Source: Akkermansiaceae bacterium (lineage in GTDB: Bacteria; Verrucomicrobiota; Verrucomicrobiia; Verrucomicrobiales; Akkermansiaceae). From it: DNA of 10,791 nucleotides. The stretch lies in assembly GCA_020627645.1 (NCBI GenBank), contig JAHDGN010000004.1, positions 1 to 10,791 of the forward strand, in the 5' to 3' direction. Each line of letters starts with the position of its first letter. Position 1 is the first letter of the stretch. Made by a program: the position numbers and the translations under genes. The notes under the pieces were generated by a model. It did not search any database and was not told the origin of the DNA. It saw nothing but the letters and a program-made list of their open reading frames with translations. Positions 1 to 7,357 of this stretch are shown piece by piece.

Positions 1-420
1 ACCCTCGTCAATACACGTCCAAATCAGAGAAAAAGGTGGGAAAATGCGCTACTTTAATGAAAATCCACCTCTTGAATGCTATTGGGAATTAGTAAAAGTT
101 TTGGAAAAATGTTTTGAGTGAAAAAACTGCCATAAAAAAGTTGCCAGCAACTGTATTTTATCAGTGCAAAATTGCCTGGCAAACTATGTTACCTTCCCAC
201 AAAAAACTCTGGCACTACATCAATGTCGATCACTTCGAATCATTTCCAAACGGGGAAGATTTCGGGGTCTTCATTTGCTCAAACTCCTCCGCAGCCCGAA
301 CCACTGCCGCTCCGCACCTCCTTGCCTTGCTCTAGCTCCCTGCGGTCGTGGTGTGGTGACTGGCCACTTCCTGCCACTGGCGAGCTGATCACGGCATCTG
401 CTGGTGTGTGGTAACATTCC
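1..420. other. Non-coding stretch, no supported gene
   Basis: I see no convincing gene here on either strand. The first 260 bases or so are AT-rich. From about 270 the sequence becomes GC-rich and full of short repeated words (variants of CCACTGCC, GTGGTG and CTGGCCAC). Open frames exist but are short, overlap one another in several frames and lack recognisable domains or plausible ribosome binding sites. One of them (114-335, TTG start, 73 codons) runs from the AT-rich into the GC-rich part without any family resemblance. A short inverted pair, AGGTGG near 34-39 and CCACCT near 65-70, with a loop of about 25 bases, is too weak to name. The GC-rich part may belong to the same repetitive element as the palindrome that follows it. 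Confidence 0.5.
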
Positions 421-521
421 ACCGTATGTGGAGTAATAGGGAGTGCACAAGCCCCCGTCATTGACCACCCCGCAAGCGGGACCCGTCACTGCCGCCGCCA
501 CTCCCTATTACGCACATAGGT
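421..521. repeat. 101-bp imperfect palindrome with nested hairpin (REP/MITE-like)
   Basis: The core arms are GTAATAGGGAGTG (433-445) and CACTCCCTATTAC (499-511), a perfect 13-bp inverted repeat. The pairing continues outward: TATGTG (425-430) with CACATA (513-518), then ACC (421-423) with GGT (519-521), interrupted only by one- or two-base bulges. Inside lies a second hairpin, CCCGC-AA-GCGGG (469-480). It is flanked by two near-identical direct repeats, CCCGTCATTG (454-463) and CCCGTCACTG (482-491). The element begins 11 bp past the stop codon of the isomerase gene at 533, so in that transcript it would form a long 3' stem. It has no T-run like an intrinsic terminator. The form suggests a REP- or MITE-like extragenic palindrome, or an RNA-stabilising or terminating structure; copy number in the genome is unknown. 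Confidence 0.75.
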
Positions 522-532
522 CGAAGTTATGA

Positions 533-1438
533 TTATGACAGAGTGGTCTCGTCTGGGTTTGGCAACCAATCCAGTTCACGAAGAATGTGGTTCATTGATT
601 TTCCGTATTCGACGTAGGAGTCGTAGCATTGTTGCCAGTCGGGTTCTTGTCCATCAGTGGCGTGGAAGACGGTGGCAACATGTGGTTCGATGGCAAGTCC
701 GCCGTTGTATCCATCGGCTTTGAGTTGTGTGAGGATCTCGCGGATTTTGGCTTGGCCTTGTCCTGGGAGGGTGTATTGGGCTGGTTCGGTTTCGCCGATG
801 GGTGGGTTGGTACAGTCTTTGATGTGGACGTGAATCACGTGGTCTTTGACTTTTTGGTAGAACTCGAGCGGGTCCTGCCAGGGGAAGGGTTCGGGCTTGG
901 AGCGGTCGAGTTGAAAGACGGGGTTGGCGGTGTCGAAGACGAGTTTTAGCCCGGGGACTTCGTCGATGAGTCGGAGGGTGTGGTCGGCTGAAAAGCCTCC
1001 CCAGTTCATGCAGTTTTCGTGGACGGCTTGGAGTCCGTGGTCGGCAAAGCGGGAGTGGATTTCGCGGAGACGGCGGAATCGTTCGGTTTCGTGCTGGTCA
1101 TGTCCCCAGGGTTCTTGTGCGTAGGACATGATTCGGATGAGCTTGGTGTTGAGCCTTTGCATCCGGGGAATGGCGCGATTGATTTCGTCGAGGGTGATTT
1201 GGAAATCTGAGGAAATTTTTTTCCCCCAGTTTCCGATGAGGGAACCAAATTCGGGAATGGTGATTTGGGCTTCGTCGAGTTGGTTGGCTACTTTTTGGAA
1301 TTCATCGTCGGGGAGTTCGTGAAGATTAGAGCCGTTGACACCCCGAGCGGAGATGTGAGACCAGCCGATCTCTTTAGTGGCTTTGATTTGGGTGGTCAGA
1401 TCCTGAGCTGCTTCGTCGGCAAATCCGGTGAGATACAT
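533..1438 (-). CDS. Sugar phosphate isomerase/epimerase (xylose isomerase-like TIM barrel)
   Basis: A 301-aa protein of the AP endonuclease 2/xylose isomerase-like TIM-barrel superfamily. These enzymes isomerise, epimerise, dehydrate or hydrate sugars and cyclitols using a bound divalent metal. The barrel motifs are in the expected order: GFADEAAQD near the N-terminus, HEN with E141, LVFDTANP with D169, HVHIKD with H203 and H205, and AIEPH with E251. E141, D169, one of the histidines and E251 are the likely metal-binding set. Length is usual for the family. There is no signal peptide, so it should be cytoplasmic. It starts with ATG; the region just upstream has a 19-bp palindrome and no strong Shine-Dalgarno. 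It lies 93 bp downstream of the secreted TIM-barrel gene on the same strand, so co-transcription is possible. Exact substrate cannot be read from sequence; a keto-sugar is plausible from the DUF1080 genes nearby. Confidence 0.88.
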   Translation of the reverse strand: MYLTGFADEAAQDLTTQIKATKEIGWSHISARGVNGSNLHELPDDEFQKVANQLDEAQITIPEFGSLIGNWGKKISSDFQITLDEINRAIPRMQRLNTKLIRIMSYAQEPWGHDQHETERFRRLREIHSRFADHGLQAVHENCMNWGGFSADHTLRLIDEVPGLKLVFDTANPVFQLDRSKPEPFPWQDPLEFYQKVKDHVIHVHIKDCTNPPIGETEPAQYTLPGQGQAKIREILTQLKADGYNGGLAIEPHVATVFHATDGQEPDWQQCYDSYVEYGKSMNHILRELDWLPNPDETTLS

Positions 1439-1452
1439 GGCATTTGGATACC

Positions 1453-1471
1453 CGCTATTTTTAAAATAGCG
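1453..1471. promoter_or_regulatory. Perfect 9-bp inverted repeat upstream of isomerase gene
   Basis: CGCTATTTT (1453-1461), a single T, then the exact reverse complement AAAATAGCG (1463-1471). It lies 15-33 bases upstream of the isomerase ATG, in the spacer between the two minus-strand genes. The near-zero loop and AT-rich centre suit a dimeric repressor operator; as RNA it could form a small hairpin close to the start codon. It lacks a T-run on the minus strand and so is a poor intrinsic terminator for the upstream gene. Confidence 0.45.
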
Positions 1472-1531
1472 AGATTAAGTGAGGAGAAGTCTGTCAGTTT
1501 GGTCGCTTTCGTAATTTTGTGGAGGAGGTTT

Positions 1532-3140
1532 CTATTGGTGTGCCCAGTCAAAGCCGAGTTCGGTCACGTTTCCTTTCAGGATTTCTTTAGGAAGGGTGAT
1601 TTCGAGGAGGGCTTTGGTGTTGGTGATTTTGGCTTTGATGCGGCCGTCTTGTTTTGTGTTTTTAGTCAGTAGGTTTTTTGTCCAACGATCGCCGAGCCCG
1701 ACTTTGGAGTTCATTGGGCCGTAGGTGACTGGAGATCCGTCTACTGGAATCTGGACGGCTTGTTTGCCGTTGACGATTCTGAGTGATTTTACTGGAGCGG
1801 GGTGACCAGCTTTCTTTTGAAATTGGAATTTGACCTCGCGCGGCCACTGTTTACCGATGCGGACTAGATGTCCCCGCCCTTTGGCGTAGGGAGAGTTGGT
1901 GATCAGCGTTGCTGAGGTGGAGCTTTGTTGAATTTTTCCGGTATCTTGGTGGCCGCGGCCTCGTCCCTGGTAGCTCACTTCAAATGGCGGTGGATTGCGG
2001 GGAGTGGTAAATTTGTTTCCTTTCCATTCGGCGTAAGAAGGCAGGCCTCGGTAGGCGCGACCTAGGACGGCGAGATTTTTTTGGTCTCCGGACAGTTCAC
2101 TGATTTGTGGCGTGAAGGCTCGATCAAGAGGAATGATGCCGTGTGGTGCGGGGGGGGTGGCGAAGCCATAGAGTCCAATATTATTGGCTTGGGCATCGGG
2201 GACGGCGCGTGAGGCGTTGGCTCCGTTCCAGAGGGCCATGCAGGTAATGAGCTTGGTTTTTGGGCCAACCATCTTTTCGACTTTTTTGATGCCAGAGAGG
2301 CTTCCTGCTTCGTTCATGAGCCAATCGGCTTCTCGGTACATTGGAGAGTTGATGACATGGGGGTGATCAATTTTATTGACGGTCACCCAGATGACACACT
2401 TCGGGTTGGCTTTTTTGGCGGCTTTGCGAATGGTGGCCCAGCAGCGATCGATGGCTTTGCGGCTGTAGGCGAGGTCGTCTTGGCGGGAGAGATTTTTTTC
2501 GCCTGGGAAAGTTTTCCCCATGAGTTGTTTGTAGAGTTGTTTTTCGGCTTCGAGCCATTTGCCCAGGGTCGCCTTCCGGTTGGGCATCCAGACCCAGTCG
2601 ATCATGAATCCGTCGATCCCGGTTTTGGAGACGGCATCGTAGATCGATTCAGAGAGGAACTTGAGGTATTCGTCCGTGTAGGGGAGGTGGTAGGTGGAGG
2701 GGGTGCCGTAGCTTAAGGAGGGATTCTCGGCGCCCCATCGTGGGTTGCAAGCGATGCAGAAATAGCCCATGACCTTCATGCCTTTTTTGTGTCCAAGGCG
2801 GACCATCTCGGGGAGGAAGTCATGTTTGAGTCCAGGTTGTGCAGGGACGGTTCCATTTTTATACCAAGCGTAACCATTGGTGGAAACGCAGAAAGTTTGG
2901 ATCACGTTGACTCCAAGTTGTTCGTACCAGGCGACGTGTTTGGCTGGGTCTGCGTCCTTCCAGGTGCCTGGTTTAGCGAGTGGTTTTCGTCTTCGGCCGG
3001 TTGGGGCCCAGTTAAAATCGAGGCAAAAAGATTTGATTTGGCTGGCTTTGGTGATGTTAGTCGGAGCTTTTCTGAGCATGCACCGGAAGGAGCGCAAGAA
3101 GGAGGAGGCTGGCGATTACGGTGCGTCTTTTGTTTTTCAT
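1532..3140 (-). CDS. Secreted glycoside-hydrolase-like TIM-barrel protein, frameshifted after the signal peptide
   Basis: The long open frame (1532-3097) encodes a probable TIM-barrel glycoside hydrolase. Near its N-terminus is SFCLDFNWAPTG, followed by KHVAWYEQLGVNVIQTFC, GMKVMGYFCIACNPRWG and then GIDGFMIDWVW. The Asp in FMIDW sits where related barrels (GH29 and similar) carry a catalytic or substrate-binding Asp at a strand end. The C-terminal 120 residues or so look like a beta-rich accessory domain. That frame has no good start: only TTG 3097 or ATG 3079. In another frame ATG 3140 opens a textbook signal peptide (MKNKRR, then a Leu-rich core, then VHA-Q) that stops five codons after the predicted cleavage site. 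Deleting one A of the A4 run (plus-strand T4, 3068-3071) joins the two into 535 aa with the Asp at 181. The coordinates given include the signal peptide. The body frame is otherwise unbroken and ends with TAG. Function is inferred; no exact family is recognised. Confidence 0.75.
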
Positions 3141-3183
3141 GCAATTTTAGGGGCTACGTTGTAGGGCCCAGGCTTCTGTCACT

Positions 3184-3212
3184 GTTAGCTGATTGAGTGT
3201 GAAAGATGACAA
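3184..3212 (-). promoter_or_regulatory. Candidate sigma-70-type promoter for the minus-strand TIM-barrel gene
   Basis: Read on the minus strand, TTGTCA (3212-3207) is a 5/6 match to the -35 consensus. It is followed after exactly 17 bp by GCTAAC (3189-3184), a weak -10. Transcription would start near 3177, giving a leader of about 36 bases before ATG 3140. That leader contains a small bulged hairpin (GGG, CTAC-AAC-GTAG, CCC; 3169-3151). The 96-bp divergent spacer must also hold the promoter for the DUF1080 genes; no good plus-strand match stands out. Sequence match only. Confidence 0.3.
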
Positions 3213-3236
3213 ATAGTAAGGTTGTATGGAATGTAG

Positions 3237-3944
3237 ATGGTGAGGTTGTTTGCTGCGATTATTTCTGGCGTGTTTTCGATGGGGATCGTTTGGGGGCAGG
3301 GGAAAACGAGTGGAGTGCTGGATGGGAAGGATTTTTCTAGGACGAAGGGGGCTGTGACGTTGGTGGGTGAGAAGGGGCACGAAATGGTGAAGGAGGGCAA
3401 AGGGGCTTCTCTTTGGCGTTTTGAGGATGGGGTTCTGACAGCTTCAAAATTGTGGGATAGTGTCGTCACCAAGGAGAAGTATGGGGACTTCCGTTTACAC
3501 GTCGAATTTAATGTGAACCAGACGAAGGGTGGTGGTCCAGAGAAGCGGGGGAATTCGGGCGTTTACATTCAAAAGCGCTATGAGATTCAGATTCTAGATT
3601 CTCACGGGATTAAGGAGGAGGATTACAAGGCGAGTTATGCTGGGAGTCTTTATAAGCTGAAGAAGCCCGACAAGTTGGTGTCGAAGCGGGCGGGGGAGTG
3701 GCAGAGCTACGATATTGTTTTTCGGGCAGCGAGGTTTGAAGGCGGAGAGAAGAAAGAAAATGCGAGAATTACGGTGTATCACAATGGGATCTTAATTCAC
3801 GATGATTACGAGATTCCTCGCAAGACCGGGGCGGGTGCTAAAGAGGGCCCGGAACCTGGGGTGATCAAATTGCAGGGGCACAATAATCCGGTGAAATTTC
3901 GGAATGTTTGGATTGAGAGGTTGGATTTGAGTGGGAGTGAGTGA
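3237..3944 (+). CDS. Secreted DUF1080 (3-keto-disaccharide hydrolase domain) protein 1
   Basis: A 235-aa exported protein. The N-terminus (ATG 3237; MVRLFAAIISGVFSMGIVWG then QG) is a signal peptide with probable cleavage near residue 20. The rest is one DUF1080 domain, a concanavalin/LamG-like beta sandwich. Diagnostic blocks are YGDFRLHVEF (82-91), GNSGVYIQ (105-112), YEIQILDS (115-122), GEWQSYDIVFR (153-163), ITVYHNG (178-184) and KLQGHNNPVKFRNVWIERL (211-229). Family members are annotated as 3-keto-disaccharide hydrolases; those characterised act on C3-oxidised glycosides. In the last block it reads QGHN where its downstream paralogue reads QDHG, so a charged residue in a conserved loop is missing and the substrate or activity may differ. 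It is the first gene of a plus-strand series, 50 bp before the paralogue, and is divergent from the TIM-barrel gene. No strong Shine-Dalgarno is visible. Confidence 0.87.
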   Translation: MVRLFAAIISGVFSMGIVWGQGKTSGVLDGKDFSRTKGAVTLVGEKGHEMVKEGKGASLWRFEDGVLTASKLWDSVVTKEKYGDFRLHVEFNVNQTKGGGPEKRGNSGVYIQKRYEIQILDSHGIKEEDYKASYAGSLYKLKKPDKLVSKRAGEWQSYDIVFRAARFEGGEKKENARITVYHNGILIHDDYEIPRKTGAGAKEGPEPGVIKLQGHNNPVKFRNVWIERLDLSGSE

Positions 3945-3994
3945 GGAGAGTTGGTTGACTGTGAAAAATTTTACCTAGAAGATAGAGACGAATC

Positions 3995-4855
3995 ATGAAA
4001 TTAACGATTGCGACAGTGTTTGTGGGAACGGCTGCTCTTTTTGCTAAAGAGCCTGTGATCAAGAAAGAAATCCGCGAGGAAAATGGGAAGAAGGTGGAGT
4101 ATATGTTTATTGATGGGGTGAAGGTGCATGAGACTGATCCGGCGAAGCAGCCGCAGCCTAAAGTGGTGACGCCAAAACCGTATGATGCGGAGAAAGCGAA
4201 GGCCCCAGAGGGTGCGATTGTTTTGTTTGATGGAACGGAGGAGTCATTGAAGAAGAATTGGTCCGCAATGAACAAGGGGGAGACGAAGTGGAAGTTCGTG
4301 GATGGTGCGATGGAGTCGGTGAGAAGAGCTGGTTACATTCGGACGAAAGAGGAATTTGGTTCGGTTCGATTGCACTTGGAATTCGCGACTCCAAAAGAGG
4401 TGAAAGGGAACGGGCAGGGTCGTGGAAATAGTGGGGTGTTTTTGATGGGTAAATATGAGGTCCAGGTATTGGATTCTTATGAAAACGTGACTTATCCTGA
4501 CGGCCAGTGTGGAGCTTTGTATGGAAGGAAGCCTCCATTGGTCAATGCTTCGCGGAAGCCCGGAGAGTGGCAGACCTATGACATTACTTTCCATCGGCCT
4601 CTGTTTGATGAATCGGGAAAGGTGACTCGCAAGGCGAAGTTCACGGTCATTCACAATGGGGAGGTGATTCATGACAATCTTGAGTTGAGTGGAGGAACGA
4701 ACTGGCGTGGACCTCATTCGGTGAGCGACTATCAAAAGCATGGAGATGTGGGGCCTATTTCGTTTCAGGATCATGGGAATCCGGTTCGCTATCGAAACGT
4801 CTGGATTCAGAAGTTGGAGGACGGTGATCAAAAAGAGGGTGTGAAGGCGAAGTGA
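3995..4855 (+). CDS. Secreted DUF1080 (3-keto-disaccharide hydrolase domain) protein 2
   Basis: A 286-aa exported DUF1080 protein, paralogous to the gene just upstream. It has a short signal peptide (MKLTIATVFVGTAALFA, cleavage before KEP). A charged linker of about 50 residues follows (KKEIREENGKKVEYMFIDG, then a Pro/Lys-rich stretch), absent from the first paralogue. The beta-sandwich domain starts at about residue 72 with GAIVLFDG. Blocks are FGSVRLHLEF (121-130), GNSGVFLMGKYEVQVLDS (144-161), GALYGRKPP (173-181), PGEWQTYDITF (189-199), FTVIHNGEVIHDN (216-228) and ISFQDHGNPVRYRNVWIQKL (255-274). This is close to the usual family consensus, including the QDHG loop, so I expect an active sugar-cleaving enzyme in the periplasm or at the cell surface. 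Spacing of 50 bp before and 58 bp after supports an operon. A weak TTGACT at 3955 could be part of an internal promoter. Confidence 0.9.
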   Translation: MKLTIATVFVGTAALFAKEPVIKKEIREENGKKVEYMFIDGVKVHETDPAKQPQPKVVTPKPYDAEKAKAPEGAIVLFDGTEESLKKNWSAMNKGETKWKFVDGAMESVRRAGYIRTKEEFGSVRLHLEFATPKEVKGNGQGRGNSGVFLMGKYEVQVLDSYENVTYPDGQCGALYGRKPPLVNASRKPGEWQTYDITFHRPLFDESGKVTRKAKFTVIHNGEVIHDNLELSGGTNWRGPHSVSDYQKHGDVGPISFQDHGNPVRYRNVWIQKLEDGDQKEGVKAK

Positions 4856-4913
4856 GGTTCGTGAGACTCACTTGATATGAGTCAGATGAATTGGTAACCA
4901 ACAGTTCGATCAT

Positions 4914-7304
4914 ATGAAAATTTCTTTTTGTAGTGGATTGTTGGTTGCCTGTGCTTTGCCCCTTGTCGGCGCTGGTGGGGGCAAAAAGATGCCCAACCCG
5001 GATTTTACCCAAGGTGATCCGAGGCCGTCTGGAGCGTCCCATGATTGGAATTTGGGGGCGACGGGAATGAGGGGGTGGATGTATAGCGAGAAGTTGGAGA
5101 CTTTAAAAGCTCGTCAAATTTTGGTGACTGAGGTGGCGGCAGGGTCTCCTGCGGATGGCCAGGTGGAGGTGGGAGATGTGATTTTGGGGATCGGAGGGCA
5201 GAAATTTCGTTCTGATGCTCGGTCGGCGTTCGGGCGGGCATTGACTCAGGCGGAGTCGCTGAAAGGAGCTGGAAAGTTGGAGGTATTGCGTTGGCGTCAG
5301 GGGAAGGAAGAGAAGGTGGTTTTGAACTTGCCTGTTTTGGGGGATTATTCAGAGCGGGCTCCTTATGAATGTGAGAAGTCTCGGGCGATTTTAAAGCAAG
5401 GGTGTGAAGTTTTGGCGAGAAGGGTCGCTGATCCTGGCTATCGTGCCAACCCGATGGTTCGCTCATTGAATGCGATGGCCTTGTTGGCAAGTGGGGATGA
5501 GAAATATCATGAAATTTTAAAGAAGGAGGCTCAATGGGCTTCGGGTCTCAAACAGACGGGGCTTTTTTCGTGGTGGTATGGTCCGACCATTTTGTTCTTG
5601 GCGGAGTATTCGATGGTGACTGGGGATCAGACTTTCATCAAAGATTTGAGGAGGTTGAGTTTGGAGGCGGCTCGCGGGCAGAGTGAGGTGGGTTCTTGGG
5701 GGCATAAGTTTATCGGGGAGAATGGGCGATTGGGGGGGTATGGAATGATGAATGCGCCAGGGATTCCCCTGACCATTGGGTTGTATGCTGCGTATCGAGC
5801 TGGGGTGAACGAGAAGGAGGTTTTGACGGCGATTGAGAAGAAGGCGAAGTTGTTAAGATTTTATGTTGGTAAGGGGGCTGTGCCCTATGGGGATCATAAG
5901 CCTTGGATTCAGGTTCATGAGGACAATGGAAAGTGCGGGATGTCTGCTGTTTTGTTTAACCTTTTGGAGGAGCAGGATTCGGCTGGATATTTTGCTCGGA
6001 TGAGTCTGGCTGCACATGGTGTTGCTCGTGATTTTGGGCATTGTGGTAACTTTACGAATATGACTTGGGCAATCCCTTCGATTCAGCTTTTGGGACCCGA
6101 GGCGACAGGGGTTTGGATGAAGGAGTATGGGGCGTGGTGTTTTGATTTGGCCAGACAGTGGGATGGGGGGTTTTTGCATCAGGGGCCGCCGGACATGAAA
6201 AAGGATAGGTATCGTGGATGGGATGCGACTGGGTTATTTTTATTGGCTTATGCAGCTCCGCTGCGGAAGCTTTTCGTCACCGGGAAGCAAAAGAGCGTTT
6301 TGAGTGGGCTGAGTCGGAACAACGCTCAGTCGATTTTTGATGATGGTAAGGGATGGAGCAACGGGAATCGATATGAGTATTATGATGGGTTGCCTGATGG
6401 GGAGTTGTTGAAGAGATTGGGAAGTTGGTCTCCAGTCGTTAGGGAGCGGGCAGCGATTGCAATTTCTAGGAGGAAGGATCAGATGCCTAAGGATCAGATG
6501 TTAGATCTTTTGCGAACTGGTGATGATCATTCTCGGATTGGGGTTTGTCAGGCCTTGGCATTGTCTTCAAATTTCGGTGAGAGTGCAGTGCCATTGCTGC
6601 GGGAGAATTTGAAGCATTCGCATCTGTGGGTTCGAGTGAAAGCTGCTGAGGCTTTGGTTAGTTTAGGGAAGCCTGGATACCAAGCTTTGCCTGATTTGTT
6701 AAAGATGATTAAGAAGGGTGCTTCGAGTAGAGATCCTCGAGGGATGGAGCAACGATTTTTGTCGAATCTTGTTTATGGTAAGATGTTGAAAAAATCGATC
6801 GATGGGGTGGATCTTGAGATGCTGAATCAATCGATAGTCGCGGCTTTGATGAATGAGGACGGTTGGTCGCGAGCGGGGGTTGGAAAGCTTTATCGCTTGA
6901 TGTCTCTGGAGCAGGCGAAACCGATTTTGCCCAAAATTTATGATGCGATTAAAAAGCCTGCCCCTAGCGGGATTATGTTTGGGGATGGGGTGAGGTTGGA
7001 GGGTCTGGACTTTTTTGCGAAGCATCGAATTGAGGAAGGGATTGAGCTTTCGATGGAGGTTCTTGAGATGGATCGCTGGGGCGCGGGAAAGAGGTTGCCG
7101 AGATGTTTGAAGGTTTTGTCGAGGTATGGTGCGAGCGCGAAACCAGTGTTGCCTGAGTTGAAAAAGATGGCAGATGAGATTAGGAAGACTAAGCGGTTTG
7201 GTAAGAAAAACTCTGCCATACTCAAGAGTGTTGAGGCTTGTATCGATGGGATTGAGAACGGGAAGAAGGTTCCTACTCAGTCGTTGAGATCCCTAGGGAA
7301 GTAG
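4914..7304 (+). CDS. Large exported PDZ plus helical-toroid plus HEAT-repeat protein (DUF6288-like)
   Basis: A 796-aa protein with at least three parts. The N-terminus is an export signal: MKISFCSGLLVACALPLVGA. LVAC at 10-13 could be a lipobox but is unusually early, so cleavage near residue 20 is at least as likely. A PDZ domain follows at about 60-140 (ILVTEVAAGSPADGQVEVGDVILGIGG). Residues of about 150-470 form a helical region rich in Gly, Trp and Cys (WWYGPTILFLAEYSMVTGD, VHEDNGKCGMSAVLFNLLE, GHCGNFTNMTWAIPSIQLLG, GWDATGLFLLAYAAPL), reminiscent of alpha/alpha-toroid enzymes. From about 495 to 780 there are HEAT-like helical repeats, e.g. WVRVKAAEALVSLGKPGYQALPDLL. The arrangement matches the family I know as DUF6288, named from memory; its biochemical function is not known to me. 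It follows the DUF1080 pair by 58 bp, which suggests a role in the same exported carbohydrate process, as scaffold or enzyme. Confidence 0.8.
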   Translation: MKISFCSGLLVACALPLVGAGGGKKMPNPDFTQGDPRPSGASHDWNLGATGMRGWMYSEKLETLKARQILVTEVAAGSPADGQVEVGDVILGIGGQKFRSDARSAFGRALTQAESLKGAGKLEVLRWRQGKEEKVVLNLPVLGDYSERAPYECEKSRAILKQGCEVLARRVADPGYRANPMVRSLNAMALLASGDEKYHEILKKEAQWASGLKQTGLFSWWYGPTILFLAEYSMVTGDQTFIKDLRRLSLEAARGQSEVGSWGHKFIGENGRLGGYGMMNAPGIPLTIGLYAAYRAGVNEKEVLTAIEKKAKLLRFYVGKGAVPYGDHKPWIQVHEDNGKCGMSAVLFNLLEEQDSAGYFARMSLAAHGVARDFGHCGNFTNMTWAIPSIQLLGPEATGVWMKEYGAWCFDLARQWDGGFLHQGPPDMKKDRYRGWDATGLFLLAYAAPLRKLFVTGKQKSVLSGLSRNNAQSIFDDGKGWSNGNRYEYYDGLPDGELLKRLGSWSPVVRERAAIAISRRKDQMPKDQMLDLLRTGDDHSRIGVCQALALSSNFGESAVPLLRENLKHSHLWVRVKAAEALVSLGKPGYQALPDLLKMIKKGASSRDPRGMEQRFLSNLVYGKMLKKSIDGVDLEMLNQSIVAALMNEDGWSRAGVGKLYRLMSLEQAKPILPKIYDAIKKPAPSGIMFGDGVRLEGLDFFAKHRIEEGIELSMEVLEMDRWGAGKRLPRCLKVLSRYGASAKPVLPELKKMADEIRKTKRFGKKNSAILKSVEACIDGIENGKKVPTQSLRSLGK
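6474..6500 (+). repeat. Short tandem duplication inside the PDZ/HEAT gene
   Basis: AAGGATCAGATG occurs twice (6474-6485 and 6489-6500), separated by CCT, so a 15-bp unit is nearly duplicated in frame. It encodes KDQMPKDQM at the start of the HEAT-repeat part. It probably arose by slippage and leaves the frame intact. Confidence 0.7.
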
Positions 7305-7357
7305 AAATGGTATTACTTTCTTGAGGATCTTTGATTGAGCCTGAAAGCTTGATCGAT

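Noticed and set aside
114..335. 73-codon open frame beginning with TTG
   Set aside because: No domain, no ribosome binding site, overlapped by other short frames, and it runs across the composition break at about 270.
271..501. Minus-strand open frame over the GC-rich repeat region
   Set aside because: It reads through one arm of the palindrome, shows no family resemblance, and long frames are common by chance in GC-rich DNA.
421..521. Integron attC site
   Set aside because: The ends do not fit the RYYYAAC / GTTRRRY core pair, and there is no integrase or cassette nearby.
2357..2716. 119-codon plus-strand open frame inside the TIM-barrel gene
   Set aside because: It is a shadow of the minus-strand coding sequence, which carries clear motifs.
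3072..3100. Programmed ribosomal frameshift in the TIM-barrel gene
   Set aside because: The shift needed is +1 at AAAAG, with no visible slippery codon or stimulatory structure of a known type; mutation or sequence error is simpler, so it is kept only as a possibility under findings.
4244..4831. 195-codon minus-strand open frame inside DUF1080 gene 2
   Set aside because: Antisense shadow of a gene with strong family motifs; its own translation has no domain-like features.
5005..5490. 161-codon minus-strand open frame, Pro/Ser-rich
   Set aside because: Low-complexity antisense shadow of the PDZ-coding region.
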